From assembly GCF_037975245.1 (NCBI RefSeq), contig NC_092577.1, forward strand, positions 17,250,013 to 17,314,012: a stretch of DNA of 64,000 nucleotides, read 5' to 3'. The notes beneath the pieces are model-generated. The model had not been told where the DNA came from and ran no database searches. It saw only the letters and a list, made by a program, of their open reading frames with translations. This DNA comes from Apostichopus japonicus (lineage: Eukaryota > Echinodermata > Holothuroidea > Aspidochirotida > Stichopodidae). Below are positions 40,814-53,211 of the stretch, in pieces (position 1 is the first letter of the stretch; each line of letters opens with the position of its first letter). The translations under genes were made by a program, and so were the position numbers.

Positions 40814-40890
40814 TTTATTTTTTATAATTGATAACACTATGTTGCCACGACGATGAGAAATTGAAATGGCCTACATTGACCTCTTGTTAT

Positions 40891-41009
40891 GTCTACGGCC
40901 ATATCACGTTGACTATACCGGTTCTCGTCCGATCACCGAAGTCAAGCAACGTAGAGCGCAGTCAGTACTTGGATGGGTGACCGCCTGGGAATACTGGGTG
41001 CCGCAGGCT
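40891..41009 (+). rRNA. 5S rRNA, class A
   Basis: 119 nt; 283-nt spacer. Confidence 0.95.
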
Positions 41010-41292
41010 TTTATTTTCATAATTGATAACACTATGTTGCCACGACGATGAGAAATTGAAATGGCCTTCATTGTCTTTCCACAAGGAAAGTGTCTTGCCA
41101 CGAGGAAAGCGATTTGAAAATCGAATATATTAATAAATACCTCGTTTGTTTTTATATATTAGAATTTTCTAGATATATATGTCAAATATAGATTAACATA
41201 ATATATATTAAATCCATTCATGTATAATATATATATTAAATCCACTGATCATAACCTACCAGACAAGTAGCCTACATTTCACCTCTTGGAAT

Positions 41293-41413
41293 GTCTACGG
41301 CCATATCACGTTGACTATACCGGTTCTCGTCCGATCACCGAAGTCAAGCAACGTAGAGCGCAGTCAGTACTTGGATGGGTGACCGCCTGGGGGAATACTG
41401 GGTGCCGCAGGCT
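41293..41413 (+). rRNA. 5S rRNA, class C
   Basis: 121 nt; 76-nt spacer. Confidence 0.95.
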
Positions 41414-41489
41414 TTTATTTTCATAATTGATAACACTATGTTGCCACGACGATGAGAAATTGAAATGGCCTACATTGACCTCTTGTTAT

Positions 41490-41608
41490 GTCTACGGCCA
41501 CATCACGTTGACTATACCGGTTCTCGTCCGATCACCGAAGTCAAGCAACGTAGAGCGCAGTCAGTACTTGGATGGGTGACCGCCTGGGAATACTGGGTGC
41601 CGTAGGCT
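41490..41608 (+). rRNA. 5S rRNA, class D
   Basis: 119 nt; 68-nt spacer. Confidence 0.96.
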
Positions 41609-41676
41609 TTTATTTTCATAATTGATAACACGACGATGATGAGAAATTGAAATGGCCTTCATTGACCGGTTTTTAT

Positions 41677-41797
41677 GTCTACGGCCACATCACGTTGACT
41701 ATACCGGTTCTCGTCCGATCACCGAAGTCAAGCAACGTAGAGCGCAGTCAGTACTTGGATGGGTGACCGCCTGGGGGAATACTGGGTGCCGCAGGCT
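41677..41797 (+). rRNA. 5S rRNA, class E
   Basis: 121 nt; 281-nt spacer. Confidence 0.95.
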
Positions 41798-42078
41798 TTT
41801 ATTTTCATAATTGATAACACTATGTTGCCACGACGATGACAAATTGAAATGGCCTTCATCGTCTTTCCACAAGGAAAGTGTCTTGCCACGAGGAAAGCGA
41901 TTTGAAAATCGAATATATTAATAAATAACTCGTTTGTTTTTATATATTAGAATTGTCTACATATATATGTAAAATATAGATTAACATAATATATATTAAA
42001 TCCATTCATGTATAATATATATTAAATCCACTGATCATAACCTACCAGACAACTAGCCTACATTTCGCCTCTTGGAAT

Positions 42079-42197
42079 GTCTACGGCCATATCACGTTGA
42101 CTATACCGGTTCTCGTCCGATCACCGAAGTCAAGCAACGTAGAGCGCAGTCAGTACTTGGATGGGTGACCGCCTGGGAATACTGGGTGCCGCAGGCT
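42079..42197 (+). rRNA. 5S rRNA, class A
   Basis: 119 nt; 281-nt spacer. Confidence 0.95.
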
Positions 42198-42478
42198 TTT
42201 ATTTTCATAATTGATAACACTATGTTGCCACGACGATGACAAATTGAAATGGCCTTCAATGTCTTTCCACAAGGAAAGTGTCTTGCCACGAGGAAAGCGA
42301 TTTGAAAATCGAATATATTAATAAATACCTCGTTTGTTTTTATATATTAGAATTTTCTAGATATATATGTAAAATATAGATTAACATAATATATATTAAA
42401 TCCATTCATGTATAATATATATTAAATCCACTGATCATAACCTACCAGACAACTAGCCTACATTTCGCCTCTTGGAAT

Positions 42479-42599
42479 GTCTACGGCCACATCACGATGA
42501 CTATACCGGTTCTCGTCCGATCACCGAAGTCAAGCAACGTAGAGCGCAGTCAGTACTTGGATGGGTGACCGCCTGGGGGAATACTGGGTGCCGCAGGCT
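42479..42599 (+). rRNA. 5S rRNA, class B
   Basis: 121 nt; 283-nt spacer. Confidence 0.95.
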
Positions 42600-42882
42600 T
42601 TTATTTTCATAATTGATAACACTATGTTGCCACGACGATGAGAAATTGAAATGGCCTTCATTGTCTTTCCACAAGGAAAGTGTCTTGCCACGAGGAAAGC
42701 GATTTGAAAATCGAATATATTAATAAATACCTCGTTTGTTTTTATATATTAGAATTTTCTAGATATATATGTCAAATATAGATTAACATAATATATATTA
42801 AATCCATTCATGTATAATATATATATTAAATCCACTGATCATAACCTACCAGACAAGTAGCCTACATTTCACCTCTTGGAAT

Positions 42883-43003
42883 GTCTACGGCCATATCACG
42901 TTGACTATACCGGTTCTCGTCCGATCACCGAAGTCAAGCAACGTAGAGCGCAGTCAGTACTTGGATGGGTGACCGCCTGGGGGAATACTGGGTGCCGCAG
43001 GCT
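42883..43003 (+). rRNA. 5S rRNA, class C
   Basis: 121 nt; 76-nt spacer. Confidence 0.95.
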
Positions 43004-43079
43004 TTTATTTTCATAATTGATAACACTATGTTGCCACGACGATGAGAAATTGAAATGGCCTACATTGACCTCTTGTTAT

Positions 43080-43198
43080 GTCTACGGCCACATCACGTTG
43101 ACTATACCGGTTCTCGTCCGATCACCGAAGTCAAGCAACGTAGAGCGCAGTCAGTACTTGGATGGGTGACCGCCTGGGAATACTGGGTGCCGTAGGCT
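43080..43198 (+). rRNA. 5S rRNA, class D
   Basis: 119 nt; 68-nt spacer. Confidence 0.96.
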
Positions 43199-43266
43199 TT
43201 TATTTTCATAATTGATAACACGACGATGATGAGAAATTGAAATGGCCTACATTGACCGGTTTTTAT

Positions 43267-43387
43267 GTCTACGGCCACATCACGTTGACTATACCGGTTC
43301 TCGTCCGATCACCGAAGTCAAGCAACGTAGAGCGCAGTCAGTACTTGGATGGGTGACCGCCTGGGGGAATACTGGGTGCCGCAGGCT
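43267..43387 (+). rRNA. 5S rRNA, class E
   Basis: 121 nt; 281-nt spacer. Starts the E-A-G-A-C-E-D module also seen at 10058. Confidence 0.95.
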
Positions 43388-43668
43388 TTTATTTTCATAA
43401 TTGATAACACTATGTTGCCACGACGATGACAAATTGAAATGGCCTTCATCGTCTTTCCACAAGGAAAGTGTCTTGCCACGAGGAAAGCGATTTGAAAATC
43501 GAATATATTAATAAATAACTCGTTTGTTTTTATATATTAGAATTGTCTACATATATATGTAAAATATAGATTAACATAATATATATTAAATCCATTCATG
43601 TATAATATATATTAAATCCACTGATCATAACCTACCAGACAACTAGCCTACATTTCGCCTCTTGGAAT

Positions 43669-43787
43669 GTCTACGGCCATATCACGTTGACTATACCGGT
43701 TCTCGTCCGATCACCGAAGTCAAGCAACGTAGAGCGCAGTCAGTACTTGGATGGGTGACCGCCTGGGAATACTGGGTGCCGCAGGCT
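43669..43787 (+). rRNA. 5S rRNA, class A
   Basis: 119 nt; 281-nt spacer. Confidence 0.95.
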
Positions 43788-44068
43788 TTTATTTTCATAA
43801 TTGATAACACTATGTTGCCACGACGATGACAAATTGAAATGGCCTTCAATGTCTTTCCACAAGGAAAGTGTCTTGCCACGAGGAAAGCGATTTGAAAATC
43901 GAATATATTAATAAATACCTCGTTTGTTTTTATATATTAGAATTTTCTAGATATATATGTAAAATATAGATTAACATAATATATATTAAATCCATTCATG
44001 TATAATATATATTAAATCCACTGATCATAACCTACCAGACAACTAGCCTACATTTCGCCTCTTGGAAT

Positions 44069-44187
44069 GTCTACGGCCACATCACGATGACTATACCGGT
44101 TCTCGTCCGATCACCGAAGTCAAGCAACGTAGAGCGCAGTCAGTACTTGGATGGGTGACCGCCTGGGAATACTGGGTGCCGTAGGCT
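44069..44187 (+). rRNA. 5S rRNA, class G (B/D hybrid)
   Basis: 119 nt; 77-nt TTTTTTATA-type spacer, same hybrid as at 10861. Confidence 0.95.
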
Positions 44188-44264
44188 TTTATTTTTTATA
44201 ATTGATAACACTATGTTGCCACGACGATGAGAAATTGAAATGGCCTACATTGACCTCTTGTTAT

Positions 44265-44383
44265 GTCTACGGCCATATCACGTTGACTATACCGGTTCTC
44301 GTCCGATCACCGAAGTCAAGCAACGTAGAGCGCAGTCAGTACTTGGATGGGTGACCGCCTGGGAATACTGGGTGCCGCAGGCT
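44265..44383 (+). rRNA. 5S rRNA, class A
   Basis: 119 nt; 283-nt spacer. Confidence 0.95.
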
Positions 44384-44666
44384 TTTATTTTCATAATTGA
44401 TAACACTATGTTGCCACGACGATGACAAATTGAAATGGCCTTCATTGTCTTTCCACAAGGAAAGTGTCTTGCCACGAGGAAAGCGATTTGAAAATCGAAT
44501 ATATTAATAAATACCTCGTTTGTTTTTATATATTAGAATTTTCTAGATATATATGTCAAATATAGATTAACATAATATATATTAAATCCATTCATGTATA
44601 ATATATATATTAAATCCACTGATCATAACCTACCAGACAAGTAGCCTACATTTCACCTCTTGGAAT

Positions 44667-44787
44667 GTCTACGGCCATATCACGTTGACTATACCGGTTC
44701 TCGTCCGATCACCGAAGTCAAGCAACGTAGAGCGCAGTCAGTACTTGGATGGGTGACCGCCTGGGGGAATACTGGGTGCCGCAGGCT
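44667..44787 (+). rRNA. 5S rRNA, class C
   Basis: 121 nt; 76-nt spacer. Confidence 0.95.
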
Positions 44788-44863
44788 TTTATTTTCATAA
44801 TTGATAACACTATGTTGCCACGACGATGAGAAATTGAAATGGCCTACATTGACCTCTTGTTAT

Positions 44864-44984
44864 GTCTACGGCCACATCACGTTGACTATACCGGTTCTCG
44901 TCCGATCACCGAAGTCAAGCAACGTAGAGCGCAGTCAGTACTTGGATGGGTGACCGCCTGGGGGAATACTGGGTGCCGCAGGCT
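44864..44984 (+). rRNA. 5S rRNA, class E
   Basis: 121 nt; 76-nt spacer. Confidence 0.95.
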
Positions 44985-45060
44985 TTTATTTTCATAATTG
45001 ATAACACTATGTTGCCACGACGATGAGAAATTGAAATGGCCTACATTGACCTCTTGTTAT

Positions 45061-45179
45061 GTCTACGGCCACATCACGTTGACTATACCGGTTCTCGTCC
45101 GATCACCGAAGTCAAGCAACGTAGAGCGCAGTCAGTACTTGGATGGGTGACCGCCTGGGAATACTGGGTGCCGTAGGCT
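45061..45179 (+). rRNA. 5S rRNA, class D
   Basis: 119 nt; 68-nt spacer. Confidence 0.96.
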
Positions 45180-45247
45180 TTTATTTTCATAATTGATAAC
45201 ACGACGATGATGAGAAATTGAAATGGCCTTCATTGACCGGTTTTTAT

Positions 45248-45368
45248 GTCTACGGCCACATCACGTTGACTATACCGGTTCTCGTCCGATCACCGAAGTC
45301 AAGCAACGTAGAGCGCAGTCAGTACTTGGATGGGTGACCGCCTGGGGGAATACTGGGTGCCGCAGGCT
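45248..45368 (+). rRNA. 5S rRNA, class E
   Basis: 121 nt; 281-nt spacer. Confidence 0.95.
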
Positions 45369-45649
45369 TTTATTTTCATAATTGATAACACTATGTTGCC
45401 ACGACGATGACAAATTGAAATGGCCTTCATCGTCTTTCCACAAGGAAAGTGTCTTGCCACGAGGAAAGCGATTTGAAAATCGAATATATTAATAAATAAC
45501 TCGTTTGTTTTTATATATTAGAATTGTCTACATATATATGTAAAATATAGATTAACATAATATATATTAAATCCATTCATGTATAATATATATTAAATCC
45601 ACTGATCATAACCTACCAGACAACTAGCCTACATTTCGCCTCTTGGAAT

Positions 45650-45768
45650 GTCTACGGCCATATCACGTTGACTATACCGGTTCTCGTCCGATCACCGAAG
45701 TCAAGCAACGTAGAGCGCAGTCAGTACTTGGATGGGTGACCGCCTGGGAATACTGGGTGCCGCAGGCT
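45650..45768 (+). rRNA. 5S rRNA, class A
   Basis: 119 nt; 281-nt spacer. Confidence 0.95.
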
Positions 45769-46049
45769 TTTATTTTCATAATTGATAACACTATGTTGCC
45801 ACGACGATGACAAATTGAAATGGCCTTCAATGTCTTTCCACAAGGAAAGTGTCTTGCCACGAGGAAAGCGATTTGAAAATCGAATATATTAATAAATACC
45901 TCGTTTGTTTTTATATATTAGAATTTTCTAGATATATATGTAAAATATAGATTAACATAATATATATTAAATTCATTCATGTATAATATATATTAAATCC
46001 ACTGATCATAACCTACCAGACAACTAGCCTACATTTCGCCTCTTGGAAT

Positions 46050-46170
46050 GTCTACGGCCACATCACGATGACTATACCGGTTCTCGTCCGATCACCGAAG
46101 TCAAGCAACGTAGAGCGCAGTCAGTACTTGGATGGGTGACCGCCTGGGGGAATACTGGGTGCCGCAGGCT
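46050..46170 (+). rRNA. 5S rRNA, class B
   Basis: 121 nt; 283-nt spacer. Confidence 0.95.
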
Positions 46171-46453
46171 TTTATTTTCATAATTGATAACACTATGTTG
46201 CCACGACGATGACAAATTGAAATGGCCTTCATTGTCTTTCCACAAGGAAAGTGTCTTGCCACGAGGAAAGCGATTTGAAAATCGAATATATTAATAAATA
46301 CCTCGTTTGTTTTTATATATTAGAATTTTCTAGATATATATGTCAAATATAGATTAACATAATATATATTAAATCCATTCATGTATAATATATATATTAA
46401 ATCCACTGATCATAACCTACCAGACAAGTAGCCTACATTTCACCTCTTGGAAT

Positions 46454-46574
46454 GTCTACGGCCATATCACGTTGACTATACCGGTTCTCGTCCGATCACC
46501 GAAGTCAAGCAACGTAGAGCGCAGTCAGTACTTGGATGGGTGACCGCCTGGGGGAATACTGGGTGCCGCAGGCT
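46454..46574 (+). rRNA. 5S rRNA, class C
   Basis: 121 nt; 76-nt spacer. Confidence 0.95.
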
Positions 46575-46650
46575 TTTATTTTCATAATTGATAACACTAT
46601 GTTGCCACGACGATGAGAAATTGAAATGGCCTACATTGACCTCTTGTTAT

Positions 46651-46769
46651 GTCTACGGCCACATCACGTTGACTATACCGGTTCTCGTCCGATCACCGAA
46701 GTCAAGCAACGTAGAGCGCAGTCAGTACTTGGATGGGTGACCGCCTGGGAATACTGGGTGCCGTAGGCT
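46651..46769 (+). rRNA. 5S rRNA, class D
   Basis: 119 nt; 68-nt spacer. Confidence 0.96.
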
Positions 46770-46837
46770 TTTATTTTCATAATTGATAACACGACGATGA
46801 TGAGAAATTGAAATGGCCTACATTGACCGGTTTTTAT

Positions 46838-46958
46838 GTCTACGGCCACATCACGTTGACTATACCGGTTCTCGTCCGATCACCGAAGTCAAGCAACGTA
46901 GAGCGCAGTCAGTACTTGGATGGGTGACCGCCTGGGGGAATACTGGGTGCCGCAGGCT
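46838..46958 (+). rRNA. 5S rRNA, class E
   Basis: 121 nt; 281-nt spacer. Confidence 0.95.
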
Positions 46959-47239
46959 TTTATTTTCATAATTGATAACACTATGTTGCCACGACGATGA
47001 CAAATTGAAATGGCCTTCATCGTCTTTCCACAAGGAAAGTGTCTTGCCACGAGGAAAGCGATTTGAAAATCGAATATATTAATAAATAACTCGTTTGTTT
47101 TTATATATTAGAATTGTCTACATATATATGTAAAATATAGATTAACATAATATATATTAAATCCATTCATGTATAATATATATTAAATCCACTGATCATA
47201 ACCTACCAGACAACTAGCCTACATTTCGCCTCTTGGAAT

Positions 47240-47358
47240 GTCTACGGCCATATCACGTTGACTATACCGGTTCTCGTCCGATCACCGAAGTCAAGCAACG
47301 TAGAGCGCAGTCAGTACTTGGATGGATGACCGCCTGGGAATACTGGGTGCCGCAGGCT
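47240..47358 (+). rRNA. 5S rRNA, class A with box C SNP
   Basis: 119 nt; GGATGGATGACC instead of GGATGGGTGACC inside box C. 281-nt spacer. Confidence 0.95.
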
Positions 47359-47639
47359 TTTATTTTCATAATTGATAACACTATGTTGCCACGACGATGA
47401 CAAATTGAAATGGCCTTCAATGTCTTTCCACAAGGAAAGTGTCTTGCCACGAGGAAAGCGATTTGAAAATCGAATATATTAATAAATACCTCGTTTGTTT
47501 TTATATATTAGAATTTTCTAGATATATATGTAAAATATAGATTAACATAATATATATTAAATCCATTCATGTATAATATATATTAAATCCACTGATCATA
47601 ACCTACCAGACAACTAGCCTACATTTCGCCTCTTGGAAT

Positions 47640-47760
47640 GTCTACGGCCACATCACGATGACTATACCGGTTCTCGTCCGATCACCGAAGTCAAGCAACG
47701 TAGAGCGCAGTCAGTACTTGGATGGGTGACCGCCTGGGGGAATACTGGGTGCCGCAGGCT
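47640..47760 (+). rRNA. 5S rRNA, class B
   Basis: 121 nt; 281-nt spacer. Confidence 0.95.
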
Positions 47761-48041
47761 TTTATTTTCATAATTGATAACACTATGTTGCCACGACGAT
47801 GACAAATTGAAATGGCCTTCAATGTCTTTCCACAAGGAAAGTGTCTTGCCACGAGGAAAGCGATTTGAAAATCGAATATATTAATAAATACCTCGTTTGT
47901 TTTTATATATTAGAATTTTCTAGATATATATGTAAAATATAGATTAACATAATATATATTAAATCCATTCATGTATAATATATATTAAATCCACTGATCA
48001 TAACCTACCAGACAACTAGCCTACATTTCGCCTCTTGGAAT

Positions 48042-48160
48042 GTCTACGGCCACATCACGTTGACTATACCGGTTCTCGTCCGATCACCGAAGTCAAGCAA
48101 CGTAGAGCGCAGTCAGTACTTGGATGGGTGACCGCCTGGGAATACTGGGTGCCGTAGGCT
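48042..48160 (+). rRNA. 5S rRNA, class D
   Basis: 119 nt; 77-nt spacer. Confidence 0.96.
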
Positions 48161-48237
48161 TTTATTTTTTATAATTGATAACACTATGTTGCCACGACGA
48201 TGAGAAATTGAAATGGCCTACATTGACCTCTTGTTAT

Positions 48238-48356
48238 GTCTACGGCCATATCACGTTGACTATACCGGTTCTCGTCCGATCACCGAAGTCAAGCAACGTA
48301 GAGCGCAGTCAGTACTTGGATGGGTGACCGCCTGGGAATACTGGGTGCCGCAGGCT
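48238..48356 (+). rRNA. 5S rRNA, class A
   Basis: 119 nt; 281-nt spacer. Confidence 0.95.
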
Positions 48357-48637
48357 TTTATTTTCATAATTGATAACACTATGTTGCCACGACGATGAGA
48401 AATTGAAATGGCCTTCATTGTCTTTCCACAAGGAAAGTGTCTTGCCACGAGGAAAGCGATTTGAAAATCGAATATATTAATAAATACCTCGTTTGTTTTT
48501 ATATATTAGAATTTTCTAGATATATATGTAAAATATAGATTAACATAATATATATTAAATCCATTCATGTATAATATATATTAAATCCACTGATCATAAC
48601 CTACCAGACAACTAGCCTACATTTCGCCTCTTGGAAT

Positions 48638-48758
48638 GTCTACGGCCACATCACGATGACTATACCGGTTCTCGTCCGATCACCGAAGTCAAGCAACGTA
48701 GAGCGCAGTCAGTACTTGGATGGGTGACCGCCTGGGGGAATACTGGGTGCCGCAGGCT
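48638..48758 (+). rRNA. 5S rRNA, class B
   Basis: 121 nt; 281-nt spacer. Confidence 0.95.
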
Positions 48759-49039
48759 TTTATTTTCATAATTGATAACACTATGTTGCCACGACGATGA
48801 CAAATTGAAATGGCCTTCAATGTCTTTCCACAAGGAAAGTGTCTTGCCACGAGGAAAGCGATTTGAAAATCGAATATATTAATAAATACCTCGTTTGTTT
48901 TTATATATTAGAATTTTCTAGATATATATGTAAAATATAGATTAACATAATATATATTAAATCCATTCATGTATAATATATATTAAATCCACTGATCATA
49001 ACCTACCAGACAACTAGCCTACATTTCGCCTCTTGGAAT

Positions 49040-49158
49040 GTCTACGGCCACATCACGTTGACTATACCGGTTCTCGTCCGATCACCGAAGTCAAGCAACG
49101 TAGAGCGCAGTCAGTACTTGGATGGGTGACCGCCTGGGAATACTGGGTGCCGTAGGCT
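49040..49158 (+). rRNA. 5S rRNA, class D
   Basis: 119 nt; 77-nt spacer with GATAACTCT. Confidence 0.96.
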
Positions 49159-49235
49159 TTTATTTTTTATAATTGATAACTCTATGTTGCCACGACGATG
49201 AGAAATTGAAATGGCCTACATTGACCTCTTGTTAT

Positions 49236-49354
49236 GTCTACGGCCATATCACGTTGACTATACCGGTTCTCGTCCGATCACCGAAGTCAAGCAACGTAGA
49301 GCGCAGTCAGTACTTGGATGGGTGACCGCCTGGGAATACTGGGTGCCGCAGGCT
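49236..49354 (+). rRNA. 5S rRNA, class A
   Basis: 119 nt; 283-nt spacer. Confidence 0.95.
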
Positions 49355-49637
49355 TTTATTTTCATAATTGATAACACTATGTTGCCACGACGATGAGAAA
49401 TTGAAATGGCCTTCATTGTCTTTCCACAAGGAAAGTGTCTTGCCACGAGGAAAGCGATTTGAAAATCGAATATATTAATAAATACCTCGTTTGTTTTTAT
49501 ATATTAGAATTTTCTAGATATATATGTCAAATATAGATTAACATAATATATATTAAATCCATTCATGTATAATATATATATTAAATCCACTGATCATAAC
49601 CTACCAGACAAGTAGCCTACATTTCACCTCTTGGAAT

Positions 49638-49758
49638 GTCTACGGCCATATCACGTTGACTATACCGGTTCTCGTCCGATCACCGAAGTCAAGCAACGTA
49701 GAGCGCAGTCAGTACTTGGATGGGTGACCGCCTGGGGGAATACTGGGTGCCGCAGGCT
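49638..49758 (+). rRNA. 5S rRNA, class C
   Basis: 121 nt; 76-nt spacer. Confidence 0.95.
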
Positions 49759-49834
49759 TTTATTTTCATAATTGATAACACTATGTTGCCACGACGATGA
49801 GAAATTGAAATGGCCTACATTGACCTCTTGTTAT

Positions 49835-49955
49835 GTCTACGGCCACATCACGTTGACTATACCGGTTCTCGTCCGATCACCGAAGTCAAGCAACGTAGAG
49901 CGCAGTCAGTACTTGGATGGGTGACCGCCTGGGGGAATACTGGGTGCCGCAGGCT
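49835..49955 (+). rRNA. 5S rRNA, class E
   Basis: 121 nt; 76-nt spacer. Confidence 0.95.
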
Positions 49956-50031
49956 TTTATTTTCATAATTGATAACACTATGTTGCCACGACGATGAGAA
50001 ATTGAAATGGCCTACATTGACCTCTTGTTAT

Positions 50032-50150
50032 GTCTACGGCCACATCACGTTGACTATACCGGTTCTCGTCCGATCACCGAAGTCAAGCAACGTAGAGCGC
50101 AGTCAGTACTTGGATGGGTGACCGCCTGGGAATACTGGGTGCCGTAGGCT
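50032..50150 (+). rRNA. 5S rRNA, class D
   Basis: 119 nt; 68-nt spacer. Confidence 0.96.
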
Positions 50151-50218
50151 TTTATTTTCATAATTGATAACACGACGATGATGAGAAATTGAAATGGCCT
50201 TCATTGACCGGTTTTTAT

Positions 50219-50339
50219 GTCTACGGCCACATCACGTTGACTATACCGGTTCTCGTCCGATCACCGAAGTCAAGCAACGTAGAGCGCAGTCAGTACTTGG
50301 ATGGGTGACCGCCTGGGGGAATACTGGGTGCCGCAGGCT
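50219..50339 (+). rRNA. 5S rRNA, class E
   Basis: 121 nt; 281-nt spacer. Confidence 0.95.
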
Positions 50340-50620
50340 TTTATTTTCATAATTGATAACACTATGTTGCCACGACGATGACAAATTGAAATGGCCTTCA
50401 TCGTCTTTCCACAAGGAAAGTGTCTTGCCACGAGGAAAGCGATTTGAAAATCGAATATATTAATAAATAACTCGTTTGTTTTTATATATTAGAATTGTCT
50501 ACATATATATGTAAAATATAGATTAACATAATATATATTAAATCCATTCATGTATAATATATATTAAATCCACTGATCATAACCTACCAGACAACTAGCC
50601 TACATTTCGCCTCTTGGAAT

Positions 50621-50739
50621 GTCTACGGCCATATCACGTTGACTATACCGGTTCTCGTCCGATCACCGAAGTCAAGCAACGTAGAGCGCAGTCAGTACTT
50701 GGATGGGTGACCGCCTGGGAATACTGGGTGCCGCAGGCT
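50621..50739 (+). rRNA. 5S rRNA, class A
   Basis: 119 nt; 281-nt spacer with AAATTCATTC. Confidence 0.95.
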
Positions 50740-51020
50740 TTTATTTTCATAATTGATAACACTATGTTGCCACGACGATGAGAAATTGAAATGGCCTTCA
50801 ATGTCTTTCCACAAGGAAAGTGTCTTGCCACGAGGAAAGCGATTTGAAAATCGAATATATTAATAAATACCTCGTTTGTTTTTATATATTAGAATTTTCT
50901 AGATATATATGTAAAATATAGATTAACATAATATATATTAAATTCATTCATGTATAATATATATTAAATCCACTGATCATAACCTACCAGACAACTAGCC
51001 TACATTTCGCCTCTTGGAAT

Positions 51021-51141
51021 GTCTACGGCCACATCACGATGACTATACCGGTTCTCGTCCGATCACCGAAGTCAAGCAACGTAGAGCGCAGTCAGTACTT
51101 GGATGGGTGACCGCCTGGGGGAATACTGGGTGCCGCAGGCT
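51021..51141 (+). rRNA. 5S rRNA, class B
   Basis: 121 nt; 283-nt spacer. Confidence 0.95.
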
Positions 51142-51424
51142 TTTATTTTCATAATTGATAACACTATGTTGCCACGACGATGAGAAATTGAAATGGCCTT
51201 CATTGTCTTTCCACAAGGAAAGTGTCTTGCCACGAGGAAAGCGATTTGAAAATCGAATATATTAATAAATACCTCGTTTGTTTTTATATATTAGAATTTT
51301 CTAGATATATATGTCAAATATAGATTAACATAATATATATTAAATCCATTCATGTATAATATATATATTAAATCCACTGATCATAACCTACCAGACAAGT
51401 AGCCTACATTTCACCTCTTGGAAT

Positions 51425-51545
51425 GTCTACGGCCATATCACGTTGACTATACCGGTTCTCGTCCGATCACCGAAGTCAAGCAACGTAGAGCGCAGTCAGT
51501 ACTTGGATGGGTGACCGCCTGGGGGAATACTGGGTGCCGCAGGCT
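51425..51545 (+). rRNA. 5S rRNA, class C
   Basis: 121 nt; 76-nt spacer. Confidence 0.95.
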
Positions 51546-51621
51546 TTTATTTTCATAATTGATAACACTATGTTGCCACGACGATGAGAAATTGAAATGG
51601 CCTACATTGACCTCTTGTTAT

Positions 51622-51740
51622 GTCTACGGCCACATCACGTTGACTATACCGGTTCTCGTCCGATCACCGAAGTCAAGCAACGTAGAGCGCAGTCAGTACT
51701 TGGATGGGTGACCGCCTGGGAATACTGGGTGCCGTAGGCT
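51622..51740 (+). rRNA. 5S rRNA, class D
   Basis: 119 nt; 68-nt spacer. Confidence 0.96.
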
Positions 51741-51808
51741 TTTATTTTCATAATTGATAACACGACGATGATGAGAAATTGAAATGGCCTTCATTGACCG
51801 GTTTTTAT

Positions 51809-51929
51809 GTCTACGGCCACATCACGTTGACTATACCGGTTCTCGTCCGATCACCGAAGTCAAGCAACGTAGAGCGCAGTCAGTACTTGGATGGGTGACC
51901 GCCTGGGGGAATACTGGGTGCCGCAGGCT
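51809..51929 (+). rRNA. 5S rRNA, class E
   Basis: 121 nt; 281-nt spacer. Confidence 0.95.
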
Positions 51930-52210
51930 TTTATTTTCATAATTGATAACACTATGTTGCCACGACGATGACAAATTGAAATGGCCTTCATCGTCTTTCC
52001 ACAAGGAAAGTGTCTTGCCACGAGGAAAGCGATTTGAAAATCGAATATATTAATAAATAACTCGTTTGTTTTTATATATTAGAATTGTCTACATATATAT
52101 GTAAAATATAGATTAACATAATATATATTAAATCCATTCATGTATAATATATATTAAATCCACTGATCATAACCTACCAGACAACTAGCCTACATTTCGC
52201 CTCTTGGAAT

Positions 52211-52329
52211 GTCTACGGCCATATCACGTTGACTATACCGGTTCTCGTCCGATCACCGAAGTCAAGCAACGTAGAGCGCAGTCAGTACTTGGATGGGTGA
52301 CCGCCTGGGAATACTGGGTGCCGCAGGCT
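52211..52329 (+). rRNA. 5S rRNA, class A
   Basis: 119 nt; 281-nt spacer. Confidence 0.95.
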
Positions 52330-52610
52330 TTTATTTTCATAATTGATAACACTATGTTGCCACGACGATGACAAATTGAAATGGCCTTCAATGTCTTTCC
52401 ACAAGGAAAGTGTCTTGCCACGAGGAAAGCGATTTGAAAATCGAATATATTAATAAATACCTCGTTTGTTTTTATATATTAGAATTTTCTAGATATATAT
52501 GTAAAATATAGATTAACATAATATATATTAAATCCATTCATGTATAATATATATTAAATCCACTGATCATAACCTACCAGACAACTAGCCTACATTTCGC
52601 CTCTTGGAAT

Positions 52611-52731
52611 GTCTACGGCCACATCACGATGACTATACCGGTTCTCGTCCGATCACCGAAGTCAAGCAACGTAGAGCGCAGTCAGTACTTGGATGGGTGA
52701 CCGCCTGGGGGAATACTGGGTGCCGCAGGCT
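52611..52731 (+). rRNA. 5S rRNA, class B
   Basis: 121 nt; 283-nt spacer. Confidence 0.95.
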
Positions 52732-53014
52732 TTTATTTTCATAATTGATAACACTATGTTGCCACGACGATGAGAAATTGAAATGGCCTTCATTGTCTTT
52801 CCACAAGGAAAGTGTCTTGCCACGAGGAAAGCGATTTGAAAATCGAATATATTAATAAATACCTCGTTTGTTTTTATATATTAGAATTTTCTAGATATAT
52901 ATGTCAAATATAGATTAACATAATATATATTAAATCCATTCATGTATAATATATATATTAAATCCACTGATCATAACCTACCAGACAAGTAGCCTACATT
53001 TCACCTCTTGGAAT

Positions 53015-53135
53015 GTCTACGGCCATATCACGTTGACTATACCGGTTCTCGTCCGATCACCGAAGTCAAGCAACGTAGAGCGCAGTCAGTACTTGGATGG
53101 GTGACCGCCTGGGGGAATACTGGGTGCCGCAGGCT
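53015..53135 (+). rRNA. 5S rRNA, class C
   Basis: 121 nt; 76-nt spacer. Confidence 0.95.
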
Positions 53136-53211
53136 TTTATTTTCATAATTGATAACACTATGTTGCCACGACGATGAGAAATTGAAATGGCCTACATTGA
53201 CCTCTTGTTAT

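Larger units (their letters stand above)
41677..43266 (+). repeat. 1590-bp higher-order repeat unit, E-A-B-C-D
   Basis: Gene starts are 41677, 42079, 42479, 42883 and 43080. Confidence 0.93.
45248..46837 (+). repeat. 1590-bp higher-order repeat unit, E-A-B-C-D
   Basis: Gene starts are 45248, 45650, 46050, 46454 and 46651. The spacer after the A gene has AAATTCATTC instead of AAATCCATTC, a change also seen after the A gene at 50621. Confidence 0.93.
47640..49637 (+). repeat. Tandem duplication of a ~998-bp B-D-A module
   Basis: B-D-A gene starts at 47640, 48042 and 48238 are repeated at 48638, 49040 and 49236. The second copy is 2 bp longer in its (AT)n tract. The single-copy version of this module lies at 2505-3504 and at 40293-41292. 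Confidence 0.9.
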
